Of a stretch of 64,000 bases of DNA, positions 22,130 through 34,000 are shown piece after piece (within the stretch, counting starts at the first letter, position 1; every line of letters begins with the position of its first letter). The position numbers and the translations under genes were made by a program. Below the pieces are notes generated by a model. The model made no database searches. It was not told where the DNA came from and saw only the letters and a list, made by a program, of their open reading frames with translations. Source of the stretch: Melieria omissa (taxonomy: Eukaryota > Arthropoda > Insecta > Diptera > Ulidiidae); NCBI GenBank assembly GCA_963971225.1, contig OZ020269.1, positions 104,936,486-105,000,485 of the forward strand. The letters run 5' to 3'.

Positions 22130-22555
22130 TACTACCATGAGGACACATTCAGGAGTGGTTACGGGAATGGGCTGAACAGGAATTTGCTGATCAATGTACC
22201 AACACAACCGGACTTCGGCAGGCAAGACAATTCCTGGCCCCAGACAGAGGGGTATCCAACAAACCCCTCAAGCTAAATCGAGAGGACCTTCGCATCCTCA
22301 CTGGGTACCTAACAGGGCATTGCTTACTTAGGTACCATCTCAAAAATATATGAATATCCTCAACGCATGTGTACAGGATATCAGGATATGAGCTAGAACA
22401 GGAAGCATCGCCCCATATTCTATGCGAATGTCCTGCGCCCAGCAGAAAGAGATATCTCCAGTTAGATCAGGCGTCACTAGCGCCATCAACCATCTGGAAA
22501 CCACAACCCCAAAAAGTGCTAAAAGTTATAAAAATCGTTAATTTGGATGCTTAAA
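22130..22555 (+). mobile_element. LINE retrotransposon remnant, 3' coding end
   Basis: Translation around stops gives LTGYLTGHCLLRYHL, then YELEQEASPHILCECPAPSR. This is the post-RNase H C-terminal region typical of I/R1/Jockey-type insect LINEs (compare the known pattern LTGHCxLxxHLxxxG...SxxHILCECPAL). It is interrupted (stop after YHLKNI) and has no RT or endonuclease here. A dead fragment. Confidence 0.7.
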
Positions 22556-22612
22556 ACAAAGACTGCACAAAAGATGAAGTTGGTCGTAGTGGACTATAGC
22601 CTATATAATAAT

Positions 22613-22768
22613 CAGTGGCGGATTCAGGAGGGGGTTTTGAGGCGTTGAACCGCCCCCCCGAAATATTAGGATCGACTTTAAAACTACATATAAATTAAGA
22701 GGCATTTTATAGATATTAAAGAATTACTTTTTGAAACCCCCCAAATTAATTTTCTGATTACGCCCCTG
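22613..22768. mobile_element. hAT-like MITE, copy 3 with 8-bp target duplication
   Basis: Starts CAGTGGCGGATTCAGG and ends CGCCCCTG. Both sides carry ATAATAAT (22605-22612, 22769-22776), an exact 8-bp duplication, although the surrounding ATA/ATT repeats make chance matching easier. The body shares the poly-G, poly-C and 'aaagaattactttttgaaac' sequence with the other copies in inverse orientation. Confidence 0.75.
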
Positions 22769-23115
22769 ATAATAATAATAATGTATCAGCTAAAGCTAGA
22801 AAATCGGTTCTAACTGATTTGTGTAACAATATAAATGAATATAAGACTTCCATTTTAATGTATCACAGTGGTCCACATGGGGTCTAAGATAGCCTTCATA
22901 GACAGCCATCTAACTTAAAATTTAGTGAGCAAAAATTTGAAAATATTCCATGCTTCCATATTTCCAAGTGTTCCATATCTCCAACGTATATAATTAAATT
23001 TGATTGACTGTCATCTTCAATCTTGTCCAAATCTCTACGTTACAAATAACGTTTTCACATTTCAAGTCCACTTTCAGATAGTGACAAGGCAAGTGACATT
23101 ACTTAGACATCAATC

Positions 23116-24201
23116 ATGGAACCCTTGAATGATGAAGCACCACCCGTGCTACGACCACTGTCGCCCGGCCTGCAGGAGATTGCCGAACGGGACCTTAACG
23201 AAGTGCCGCACCGCTTGGCAGCCGACGTGCTGATGCTGCGCCAGTGGATACGCAAGCAGCCACACCTGCGCGCACGAACCAATGATCAGTTTCTGGTTGG
23301 CTTCTTGCGCGGCTCCAAGTTCAGTCTGGAGCGCGCCAAGCAGAAAATCGATCGCTACTACACGCTTAAGGCGGCCATACCGGAAATTTTCAATGAAAAA
23401 CGCGTGGTGGACGATCCCATTGTGCTGGAGATTGTACGCTTGGGGTGAGTTGTGGCCGATTGAGTCTTGATGAGGTTTTCTAATACAAAATACATAATTG
23501 CAGCGTTATTTTGCAAATTCCACTGCCCGCGCAGTACACAGGACCCTGCATTACAATCATACGCGCCGGCTCCTACGACACCAGCAAATATAAATTTGCC
23601 GACATTATACGCGTCGGCTCCATGTTCGGCGAAATTATGACCATCGAAGACGACAACTCCACTATCAGCGGCTACATCGAGGTGATGGACATGAGCAACG
23701 TCACGGGTACACACCTTTTTCAGCTGCAACCGGATTTGCTGCGTAAGTTCTCCACCTTTGCCGAGGAGGCAATGCCCATGCGGCAGCGCGGCACACATTT
23801 CATCAATGTGCCGCCGCCTTTCGAGAAGGGCTTCAATACGCTGCGCACATTCTTCCCCGCAAAGACGATAGACAGAGTAAGTGCCGAAGCTCAGTTTGGC
23901 AGCGAATAGCTGACACATTTATTTGCTTTTGATTGATTGATTGTAGATTACGGTTAACTCCGACCCGGAGGCCATATTCGAGTATATACCGCGCGCTTAC
24001 CTGCCCGCGGAGTATGGCGGCGAGAACGGCACCATGCAGGAGATCATCGAGCGCATGGTGGCGAAAATTTTGCGCTATCGCGACTTCTTCCTCAGTGATC
24101 GCAATTACGGCACAGACGAGAAGCTGCGCGAAGGTGCGCCATTCGATTTTGAGAGCTGCTTCGGCATCGATGGCTCGTTTAGGAAGCTGGACATAGACTG
24201 A
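23116..24201 (+). CDS. CRAL-TRIO lipid-transfer protein 1 (alpha-TTP/CRALBP-like)
   Basis: Exons 23116-23444, 23504-23876 and 23947-24201 encode 318 residues. The N-terminal CRAL-TRIO helical part carries LRQWIRKQPHLRARTNDQFL and FLRGSKFSLERAKQKIDRYY. The Sec14-type pocket follows in exons 2-3, with IPRAYLPAEYGGENG near residue 250 and the tail DGSFRKLDID. Family members (alpha-tocopherol transfer protein, CRALBP, clavesin) shuttle hydrophobic ligands and some bind phosphoinositides. The ligand here is unknown. There is no signal peptide, so it is cytosolic. Of the seven paralogues it has a longer N-terminus (MEPLNDEAPPVLRPLSP). A likely 5' UTR acceptor sits 38 nt upstream of the ATG. Confidence 0.93.
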
Positions 24202-24798
24202 TTGAAGTCAGTTGCAGTATTTTCAAAGTATTTTTGTCCAAAGATATAAACAGAAAGAACATTTTTAATGTAATACATGTGCCTTTTCACTGATCAAATA
24301 TGTACATTTTTTAGTGTACAGAAATGGTTTCAATAATTGAACAAGCACATGAGAGATTTTATAATTTTTAAGGAAAATATATCCTGAAATAAATTGTGTT
24401 ACCAAATATATTACAATAAACTAGGTAGTTTACATTTGCATGGTTTGTTGTAGATATTTCAAAGTCTACTTTCAGGCAGTCGCTTTATACTTAATGCTTT
24501 TCAGTTAGTTTAGGCTGAAGTGGCTAACAAAGACACATGAAATTATCGAGGAAAGACCTTAGCTCGCTAGTGGTATACATAGTAGTACATACTGTACTTT
24601 CTTTGATAGTTATGGGTGTCGCGTTTTCAAGTTAATCAATTCAAACTGGATCAGTCTAGGAATTTTACCTGAACTTAGCGTGAACCGAGAAGTATCAGCG
24701 TAGAAGACTAAGATATTCCATGATATCTGAACGTTTTACTAGAATATCAACACATTTCGGTGGTATCGAACAAGTCTTTTTCATGATCTAAGTGCGCC

Positions 24799-25525
24799 TT
24801 AAGGGGATCGTCTACGTACAAAGTTTTAAAAAATCGTTTTTTTTTACATAATTTTCATTTGGAAGACGTGAGGAATGTTATTTCCAAAGGATTTGGGTAA
24901 ACTCTTCACGGTTATTGAACTGTAGAGCATTGAGCACGCTCGCTCACGGCGTTTCCGCACGCTCCCTGTGAACTTTAAACGCGTTTTCCCGAAAGTCGTA
25001 TTTTTCTAACTTACTTCCACGATTTTAAGAAAAGTTTTACACGCATCGATTCGATATCTTCTTTTATTTGCTCAGAAAACATGTCGCTATGATAGACACG
25101 AGCTTTTGACAAAATATTGTTTTTTTATTATAACAGGCAATACAAATTTGAAAAAAGAGGGAAAAATAACTATTTTTTCAAAAATGTCCACCATTTCGAG
25201 AGATTTTTGAATTTTACAAAAAGGTCGTGTTTAAATATAGCTGATGTAATATCAATTATAGATTAGTTTCATTTTTTGTTGTAGGTTGCGTGGTTGGCCC
25301 AAAATCTTGCAGGGAAATAGATATAAAAATTCTGATGAGGGCAGGTTCAAGGTCATCCCCCACTCGAATATGTAGAAATAAAATTTTTTTAAATCTTGCC
25401 TCTTGAAAGATTACGATCAAATAAACAAAAAACAAAAAAAGTGAGTGAATATCTTTTTTCGTTCCTTCGTAATAAAGTTTGAAAAAAAAGGATCGAAAAT
25501 CGGACCGCTTCGTAGACTTATCCTA
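24799..25525. mobile_element. Possible non-coding TIR element (weak)
   Basis: The left end TTAAGGGGATCGTCTACG and the inverse of the right end, AATAGGATAAGTCTACGA, match approximately. The body is non-coding and resembles in style, though not clearly in sequence, the TTAA-flanked element at 39864-40544. Target duplication is not clear. Confidence 0.35.
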
Positions 25526-25700
25526 TTCAAAGTTTCAGAACGACTGTCAGAAGAAATTTTAAAATTGAGTATTCTTATAATTGGAACCAAGGCGAATTAA
25601 TACAGGTGACCTCGTCGAATCAGCTGATTTGATTTTTTTGTGGTGGAAAAGGTCTAGATTGTCAAAACTATGACAGTTTAAAAATTAAAAAATTAACATA

Positions 25701-25877
25701 CAGTACTTTTCGCTTAAAGCGAACTTCGAGGGACCGGGCAAAATGGTTCGTTTTAACCGAAAGTTCGATTTAAAAGGGGTCCGTAATAAGCGAAAACATA
25801 AAGCGCGTACTTTTGAAATTGGTTCGTTTTAGGCAGAAAATCGTTTTAAACGGGTTCGTTATAAGCGAAAAGCACTG
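25701..25877. mobile_element. Pogo-like MITE family 2, copy 1
   Basis: A 177-bp element starting CAGTACTTTTCGCTTAAAGC after TA and ending CGCTT-like inverse ...AGCGAAAAGCACTG. It repeats GGTTCGTTTTA-type motifs and matches 45615-45796 in inverse orientation almost throughout. CAGT/ACTG ends next to TA indicate a pogo/Tigger-type origin. Non-coding. Confidence 0.75.
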
Positions 25878-26040
25878 TTTTTGTTTTAATTGGCTGATTT
25901 TGACCATCTAAGCCCAGAAAACAAAAACAAAATACATTGAAATTTTGTTGAATAGAATTCATTTCTTTTCTTTCAAAGGAGCGGAATCGAAAGGTGGAAT
26001 CTTGTAAACGTTTCTTTGAATTGTCCAAGCATTATTTCAG

Positions 26041-26420
26041 CGGTAGCGCAGGTCGCCAAACTGTTCCATGTCTTCCATACCCCTATAGATCGCCCGCAGA
26101 GGCATTAGAATGTTGCTGATTTGCTCATCTGGCAGGTGAACCGGGCTTTTGGCAACAAAATCTGCCGCCTCATTTCCCTCAAAGTCAAAGTTGTGAGCAA
26201 TAGATATGCAGCTGTCAATTCGTCACCATTCTTTCCATTGTCACAAGGCATTGTAGGACAATTTTGGAGGGTATACTGGAAAAAGTTATAGACTTGATAG
26301 CACAGGTTGACAATCGATGTGAAAATTTATTGTGAATTTAATAGTGGTGTCCACTAAGCCGAGCTCCGCAGCCATCCTGACAGCAAACACCTCGGCGTAA
26401 AAATCGATATGCAATTCCGT
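26041..26420 (-). mobile_element. LINE RNase H domain remnant
   Basis: The minus strand reads ELHIDFYAEVFAVRMAAELG and, after breaks, HNFDFEGNEAADFVAKSP. This resembles the RNase H domain of I/R1/Jockey-type LINEs (xAEVxAIxxA ... HxGIxGNExADxLA). Stops and frame losses show it is dead. Confidence 0.6.
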
Positions 26421-26872
26421 GCAGAAAACTCCTGCTCCAACTTCCGTCTACACATCTAGGCCAGATCTAATTATCTACAAAATTTATTGGCAATTTAGCT
26501 AATTGCTAATTGTTCATCACTATATGGTATATCTCACTAAATATCTATACAATCTTTTTATAAATGTTCATGCATTTGTTCACGTTCCAACTTAAAATAA
26601 CTGGCGACTAAAAATGATTTTGCTGAATCAGCTTTACTTCTTGTTCACCGCAACAAGTTCAGCAACATGCTAGAAAGTTTATAGCAGTCTACGCCTTATC
26701 GAACCGTCAAGTTGTCTGCCACCATTTGCCCACAACTAGCCACTTATAAGCCTACCCACCCTATCTTTATTTACTATTTCGTTCTTATCAAAATCGTTAG
26801 TGATATTTTATTGAATCTTCCAAAAAAATCGCTTAAAAATACTGAAAAAAATTGAATAGTGTGTGGCCAAAC

Positions 26873-27998
26873 ATGCAGCGTCTATCAGTTAGTTGCAAAT
26901 CGCACTGCAGTACAGGTGCCATGGTCACGCCAGACATACGTCCACTCAACGAAACGCTGCAGCAGGCCGCCGTCGAGCAGCTGAACGAAGTGCCCGAGCG
27001 GATAGCGGCCGACATCGAGGCACTGCGAACTTGGATCAAGCAGCAACCGCACTTGAAGGCGCGCAGTGACGATCAATTTCTGGTGGCTTTTCTGCGCGGC
27101 TGCAAGTACAGTTTGGAGAAGGCCAAGTCCAAAATTGACAAATTCTACACGTTACGCACAAAGTATCCGGAGTACTTTTGCTGTTACGATGTGGACGATA
27201 AAAAAGTGCGCGAAATTTTGAGTCTGGGGTGGGTGGGAACGATTTTTCCAAATTTTCCTAATTATCTCAAATAACGATGCGTTTCTTGACTGCTTTCCAG
27301 GCCGCTTATCTACTTGCCCAAACCGCTGCACGAAAACGGACCACGAATTGCATTAATGCGCAGCGGCCTATATCCGGCTGATCAAATACCCATCGAGAAT
27401 TTTGTACGCGTCATGAATGCCATGGCGGAGATTGTTTTGCTAGAGGACGATTATGCCGTTATAAATGGGCTGGTTTTCATAGGTGACATGCAAAAGGCAA
27501 CCGCTGCACATCTCTTCCAGATGACACCGAGCATCATGAAAAAGATGTCCGTTTACTCAGAAGAGGCAGTGCCGTTGCGACCGAAACAGTCACATTTTAT
27601 TGGAACTCCAACTGGCTTCGAGCCTGTTTTCAATGCCATCAAGCCAATGATGTCGCAGAAACAACAAAAGCGGGTACGTATGTTGTCGAAGGCGAAATCA
27701 AAGATAACACTAAAACATAAATACATACATACATTCATAGCTGTTTGTGCATGGTGACAAATTGGATAAATTATTCGTACACATTCCCCAAAAGTATTTG
27801 CCGAAGGAGTACGGCGGCGAAAATGGCACAATTGACGAGGCTATAGCGTATTGGGAAAAGAAGTTTGATGAATATCGCAATTATTTCAAGGAAGACCAAC
27901 AATACGGCACCGATGAAAAGCTGCGACCAGGCAAGCCCATTGACTTTGAGGGCCTCTTCGGCTTGGACGGTTCGTTTAGAAAACTGACAGTCGATTAA
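26873..27998 (+). CDS. CRAL-TRIO lipid-transfer protein 2
   Basis: Exons 26873-27228, 27301-27673 and 27741-27998 encode 328 residues. If the second in-frame ATG at 26921 is used (context GCCATGG, closer to the paralogues' start) it is 312 residues. The N-terminal region has LRTWIKQQPHLKARSDDQFL and FLRGCKYSLEKAKSKIDKFY. Exon 3 has LFVHIPQKYLPKEYGGENG and the tail LDGSFRKLTVD. Exon lengths and phases equal those of genes 1 and 3. The first donor is GTGGGT, weaker than the GTGAGT of its neighbours. It is the closest relative of gene 3 by shared residues. Ligand unknown, cytosolic. Confidence 0.92.
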
Positions 27999-29616
27999 TG
28001 GAATCAAAGTTTAAGCTTTTTGAAATGCTTTAAACAATTTTGTTATAGATTTTTGTTTGTAAAATAAACAAAACGTTCATATTTTGTAAGATGCATAGTG
28101 TAATAACAAAGTCGAATGGGTAGTGACATTACACATAAAATAAAACTAGTTGGCAATGATTCAAAATCTAATTTCTGCCATCTGAACTCATTTATTAGTA
28201 CTGATTGCAAAACTCAAAACTTCAGAACTTAAGTTCAAATTTCAAATACTTAGAATAAAATGTAGATGTTTGAATCCACAGACTGAGATCCAAAGCATCT
28301 ATGTTTTTCATACCTGACATATTTTGGTCCTGAAAGTTCAAAATAGAAAATTTAGTTAAAAAGAGACACTTTGCCTCTTTCATTTGATACCCATATCTTC
28401 ATCATTGCACTACCGCAAATATTAAAAAAAATATTTGAAATGTGTGCTATGTCCTTTGAAAAGGACCTTGGGTAGAAAAATGCAAAACTGACTATGCCAG
28501 GATACTATTAATGAACTCGAGTTTCACGTCTATATAAACATTTGGATGGATCTCGGCAAACAAAAAAAATTGTTTCGCACGGTGTAATAAATGTAAAGTT
28601 GGTGTTTTCATTTAGTGCATCATAACTTTGTCATTTTTCTTTCAATGCTATTGATGTTATTTTCTCAAATAATATATCTTTCATTTTAGACTTTAAAACC
28701 AGAGGATATAATTTATTTTATCTATAAAAAAAACATTCGAAAACTTAGGATTTTTCAAATTGGTCGAAAAATTCACTTTTTTACAACTTTCACCGCCAGT
28801 AACTTCTCCAAATCTCATCTGATTTGGACAATTTGTATATCGCTGCAAAGGCTAAGATATTATCTTCTGATCGGCGGAGTTTGTGTTACTCGGATGATTC
28901 GTTTAAGAGATGTATGCTCATAACTGAAACAACAGGGAAAAAACTGGTTTTTCAAAGATTTTTCGCAAACGCTTCTTAAACAATTTTTTCGATTTTCAGT
29001 TTTGTGTTCAGCGACCAAAAAACTAATCTGATTTTGTTTCTAGATGCACGCGATTGACCCATTTTTTGTCGAGTAGTGTAATGTAGCAAATAATTTTATG
29101 TGCACACAACACATTTTCACTCAATTTAACATTGCACTATTCTAACTGATCTCTTATAAAAAATTTGCATATATAAATTTTAGTAGAAGAAATAAAATTT
29201 TCACCTTCACTGTATAATTTATACATTAAACTTCCCAAAAAAATTTAATTTCAAACCAACTTTTTATATCCATGTCATCACTGATATAACACATCCAGTT
29301 CAGTAAATTCGTATTACCAAAACCATTAGTGCACCCTGTAAGTATCGTTGCTCGAGGATAATAAAAGTTTAGAACGCTTCGTCACAGTAATAGCAAAAAA
29401 TTATCTTATCTCCACTTATAATTGTAAATACATCAATTGATTTGCCATATATTTATACTCACACATACTTATGGCTGCTAAGTTTTCGCCTCAAGTAGTG
29501 TCCAATGAGTGTCAGTGTACTTTTAACAAACATACCGTTAGCACTTGGAACTGTGCTCGCGCCGCCTTTGGAAGTTGTTTGCCCATTTCGCTGCCTAAGC
29601 TGCAATTTTACAAGCC
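27999..29616. other. Intergenic region between CRAL-TRIO genes 2 and 3
   Basis: AT-rich. An AATAAA-type signal follows gene 2 (aaaataaacaaaacg, about 28060). No TIR element or gene could be recognised with confidence. Confidence 0.5.
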
Positions 29617-30793
29617 ATGGCCAAAGTTCGTGCGCTGCCCGATGACTTGCAACAGATAGCCATTGCCGAGTTGAACGAAGTGCCCGAGCGTGTAGCCGAC
29701 GACATTGCAGCATTGCGAACCTGGATCCAACAACAACCCCACCTGAAGGCGCGCGACGACGATCAGTTTCTGCTTGCGTTTTTGCGCGGCTGCAAATTCA
29801 GCCTCGAGAAGGCCAAATCCAAGATAGACCGGTACTACACATTGAAGACAAAATATCCCGAATTCTACACCATACCAAATGTGGATGATCCGCGTGTGCT
29901 GGAAATGGTGCGTTTCGGGTGAGTGAATATGGCTTTGATTGTTATTGTTCAAAGCAATGAGCATAGTTGAATCATTTTAGCGTTGGCCTAGTTTTGCCCA
30001 CACCTCTGAATGAGAACGGACCACGCATCACACTCGTGCGGCCAGGCGCTTTCCCCGCCGATAAGTTCTCCTTCGAGGATGTCATGAGCGTGGCGCACGC
30101 TATGCAAGAGCTCAGCTTCAGGGAGGACGACCATGTGACGGTGAATGGTTTCATTGATGTGATGGACATGAGCGGCGTTACTACGGCACACTTTCTGCAG
30201 TTGACACCGTCGGTTTTTAAGAAAATGTCAATCTTTGCCGAGGATGCGGTGCCGCTACGTCAGAAGGGCACGCACTTCATCAATGCGCCAGCAGGCTTTG
30301 AGGCCATCTACACTATTCTGAAGCCAATGATGCCGGCGAAGCAGCAAGAACGCGTAAGTGAACTAATTAACATTGATAATAATTACAACGACGGCTTTGA
30401 GTGGTGAGAGTAGTTTAAACGCCAACTCTGCCTCACTGTTGAATCTAAAGCGACTATCGGGTTTATAGTAATCTTAATATACTCGTACTTCATCTAATCT
30501 ACTGTTCTAAAATAATCTGAATTTATCATTTCCAGCTGTATGTGCATGGACATAATTTGAGTGCACTTTACGAGCACGTACCACAAAAATATCTGCCCAA
30601 AGAGTACGGTGGCGAAAATGGCTCTCTTGCAGACATCATCGCCGAAACTGAACAATGCTTTCACAAGTATCGTGACTACTTCATTGAAGACAAGGCATAT
30701 CGCTGCAATGAGAAATTACGTCCAGGCAAGTCCGTCGATTACGATAACGTGTTCGGAGTAGATGGATCGTTTAGAAAAATTAATGTCGATTGA
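29617..30793 (+). CDS. CRAL-TRIO lipid-transfer protein 3
   Basis: Exons 29617-29918, 29981-30353 and 30536-30793 encode 310 residues. It has the N-terminal motif LRTWIQQQPHLKARDDDQFL, FLRGCKFSLEKAKSKIDRYY, then MDMSGVTTAHFLQLTPSVF in the pocket domain, LYEHVPQKYLPKEYGGENG and the tail VDGSFRKINVD. The start ATG (GCCATGG context) aligns with the paralogues' MAxxRxL. The broken fragment at 38724-38802 resembles this gene's IAELNEVPERVADDI segment most closely. Its 3' end faces that of the aldehyde dehydrogenase gene, with only about 290 bp between stop codons. Confidence 0.94.
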
Positions 30794-31080
30794 AACTAAT
30801 TAGAAAACAGTAATAAAATAACGCTTGTAAAACTAATTACAAGTATTAAACAAGTATTACAACCATGTTTTAGTATCATTATCTTTTATCTTATCGATCC
30901 TCGCACAAAGCACAATTTTCTTTAGCAAAATATTCTCTTTTTATTTTTCATTCAACATGACTTTAAGCAATTATTTCACATTATAGAATTGATTATCAAA
31001 AATAAAATTGGTCCTTGGCACTTTTGAGCTTACGACATCACGGTACATCATTACTTCCACATCATACACACTCTACAAAC

Positions 31081-34000
31081 TTATGAATTCTTCTGCGAAA
31101 TTTTCACAATAACACTCTTCACCTCAGTGTAATTATTCAACGCGTATTCGCCGTTCTCACGACCATGTCCAGACATTTTGTAGCCGCCGAAGGGCGCTTG
31201 CGCGCACAGTGCATTGTATGTGTTCACCCAAACAGTGCCCGCACGCAGGCCCTGCACCATATAGTTGGCCTTGTCGATGTCCTTGGTGAAGACTGCCGCC
31301 GCCAGACCGTAGTCTGAATTGTTGGCACGTTCTATTACCTCATCCAGATTCTTGAAACGTATGATCTGCTGTACGGGGCCAAAGATTTCCTCGCGTGCAA
31401 TGGTCATGTGGTCCTTGACGTCGGCAAAGACTGTGGGTTCCACAAAGTAGCCAGGCAGATGGTTTGGTCTATTACCTCCAGCCACCAATTTGGCGCCTTG
31501 TTCCTTGCCCGTATTGATCATGCCGAGAATTTTCTGCATTTGCTCCTCATCCACCTGTGGACCGTGCTCAGTGTCCAGAGCAAACGGATTGCCCACGGTG
31601 CGTTTCTTGGCGCGTTCGGCACTGCGCTCCACAAACTCATCGTAGATTTTATCCTCAACAAAGGTACGCGAGCCGGCGCAACAGCATTGTCCCATATTGA
31701 AGAACAGTCCAAAGTGTGATGTCTCCACAGCGTAATCCATGTCGGTGTCGGCCAGCACAATGTTAGGGCTCTTGCCACCCAACTCCAGTGTGATGCGTTT
31801 CAGATTGGTAGCGCCCGAAGCCTGTTGTATAAGTTTGCCCACTTCGGTGGAACCGGTAAAAGCCACCTTATCGACGTCCAGGTGATTCGAAAGCGCAGCG
31901 CCAGCATCACCAAAGCCAGGCAGCACATTGACAACACCTTCCGGGAAGCCAGCTTCCTTCACCAGCTGCGCCACATACAAAGCTGTCAAGCTGGTCTGTT
32001 CGGCGGGCTTTAGGATAATGGTGTTGCCAGTAGCCAGTGCTGGGCCCAACTTCCAGGCCATCATCAGTATGGGGAAATTCCAAGGAATAATCTGTGCGCA
32101 CACACCAACCGGCTCATGGCGCGTGTAGGCGAAGAAATCACCGTCCATGGGAATGGTTTTGCCATGAATCTTGTCCGCCCAGCCGGCGAAGTAGCGCAAA
32201 TTCTTAATGGCCATTGGCAGATCAACATTGTACGACATGGAGTACGGCTTGCCATTGTCCAAAGTCTCCAAACTCTACAAAAAAACAGTGAGTATGGCAT
32301 ATATGTTGGCGTATGCAATTAACAACTAACCGCCAGGTAAACTTGATCGCGTTCGAGCAGATCGGCCAAGCGATTCAAATGCATGCCACGTTCAGAGGCA
32401 TCCATGCGACGCCATGGCGAACCAAGTCTGGAAATGTAAATTCAATAAAATTGTGAACAGAATTTGTGATTGAGCGTGACTAACTTGAAGGCTTGACGCG
32501 CTGCTTTAACTGCCAGATCAACATCGTCCTTGTCGGCGCATTGAATTTCAGCTACAACTTCAGCAGTTGTTGGATTGATAGTGCCGAAAGTTTTGCCATT
32601 TTTGCTGCGATGCCATTCGTTGTTGATAAACAGCTGCAAAAAGAGTAAGAGAATATGTTTATTAATAAATACAACAACAACAAAATTAACATGATAAAAC
32701 ATATGTACTAACTTTTCACCAGAGTACTAACTTGTATTAAATTTTGCTAGAGTATTTAATTAAAATAAAAGTGATAAGTGATGTTTGCATCGCAAAATTG
32801 ATAACAGTTGAACTTAAAGAAATCAGCCAAGTCACCCAAGTCGTAAGGTGCAAAACACATGCCGAAAAAGCAAATAAATCACTCACACTCTTAAAGTGTG
32901 CGATTAACTTTAGGAAGCCAATGCTGAATTGTTTGTATGTACATAAAAAGCTACCTTAAGCGTGTGGGCTTGCAAAACTTTATATTCCAGCTGTGCCAGC
33001 TAATTTTAATAACACGAGATAACTAATCAGAGCGTAAGGTGATAGTTTATTCTGCGAGAACTTGCAAGATTTTATTGGAGACATTTTTGCAAGCAGCCTC
33101 AGCCAACAAAAAAATCATATCTGTGGCAATATGGAAGAGCAGCTTATGTCGCAAATTATGTCGAAATCAATTATGCACATAAGATGTACTGACCAATGCA
33201 TTGTTGTTTCAAAGGACTTAAGGGAGCAAGTAAAACAAACAGGATTTTCCAAAACGGATGAAATACAGTTCAGCACCTTGACTTCTGTAGGGCTCCCAAC
33301 TCAACAAAAACTCAGTCATATTTATGTAGATTCAAGCTACACTTCCATATTTTCAGAGATATCAACGCTTTTAATTTATTCAATAAATAAAATTTTATTT
33401 GAAAAAATACATTATGAAATAGTTTTATGGGATGAGATAGCAAAAAAAGCTGGTCAACTGGTTCTAGTTTAATTGTATAAATGTGTTTTATTAATGTATT
33501 TTAGTGTTTTGAGCGGGGGGCATTTTATGGTTCTTGTTGTTCGAGCCATTTCTATAAATGTTAAGTTTGGACAAAGTTTATCTTCTAATTAAATTATTGC
33601 TTTTTATATTCTCTACAAAATTACTTTGAATTCTTTGAATCCAATCCAATAAAATTTAAACTAGCCGCTTCCTAATTGCAACTGAAGGCTTACTTCCTAC
33701 AACATTTTGATTGTTTCCCTCAGGCATATATTTAAAAATTCTCCAACTGTGGCTGCAATTAGCTGGATTTGGCGTAGCCTACACTTAGTGATAGCAGCTG
33801 ACAATTGTACTACGAGAATATTTCATATTTAACGCTCACATTCCGCACAAACAAATACCGCAGATGCATTAACCTGGAGTTTCTTTCTGACAACTGCTGC
33901 TGATAAAAGCTATTCGAAACTATAAATACATACACACATAAAAAAATCAAAAAACTGTGCGCATATTTGTACTTGTGAGTCTACTGTGAGCTGATTACTT

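Larger units (their letters stand above)
24202..26872. other. Intergenic region between CRAL-TRIO genes 1 and 2
   Basis: Contains a putative repeat at 24799-25525, a pogo-like MITE at 25701-25877 and a minus-strand LINE RNase H remnant at 26041-26420. No host gene was seen. Confidence 0.6.

Noticed and set aside
31408..32322. Plus-strand frames opposite Aldh exon 4
   Set aside because: Complement of a conserved dehydrogenase exon; no independent signal.
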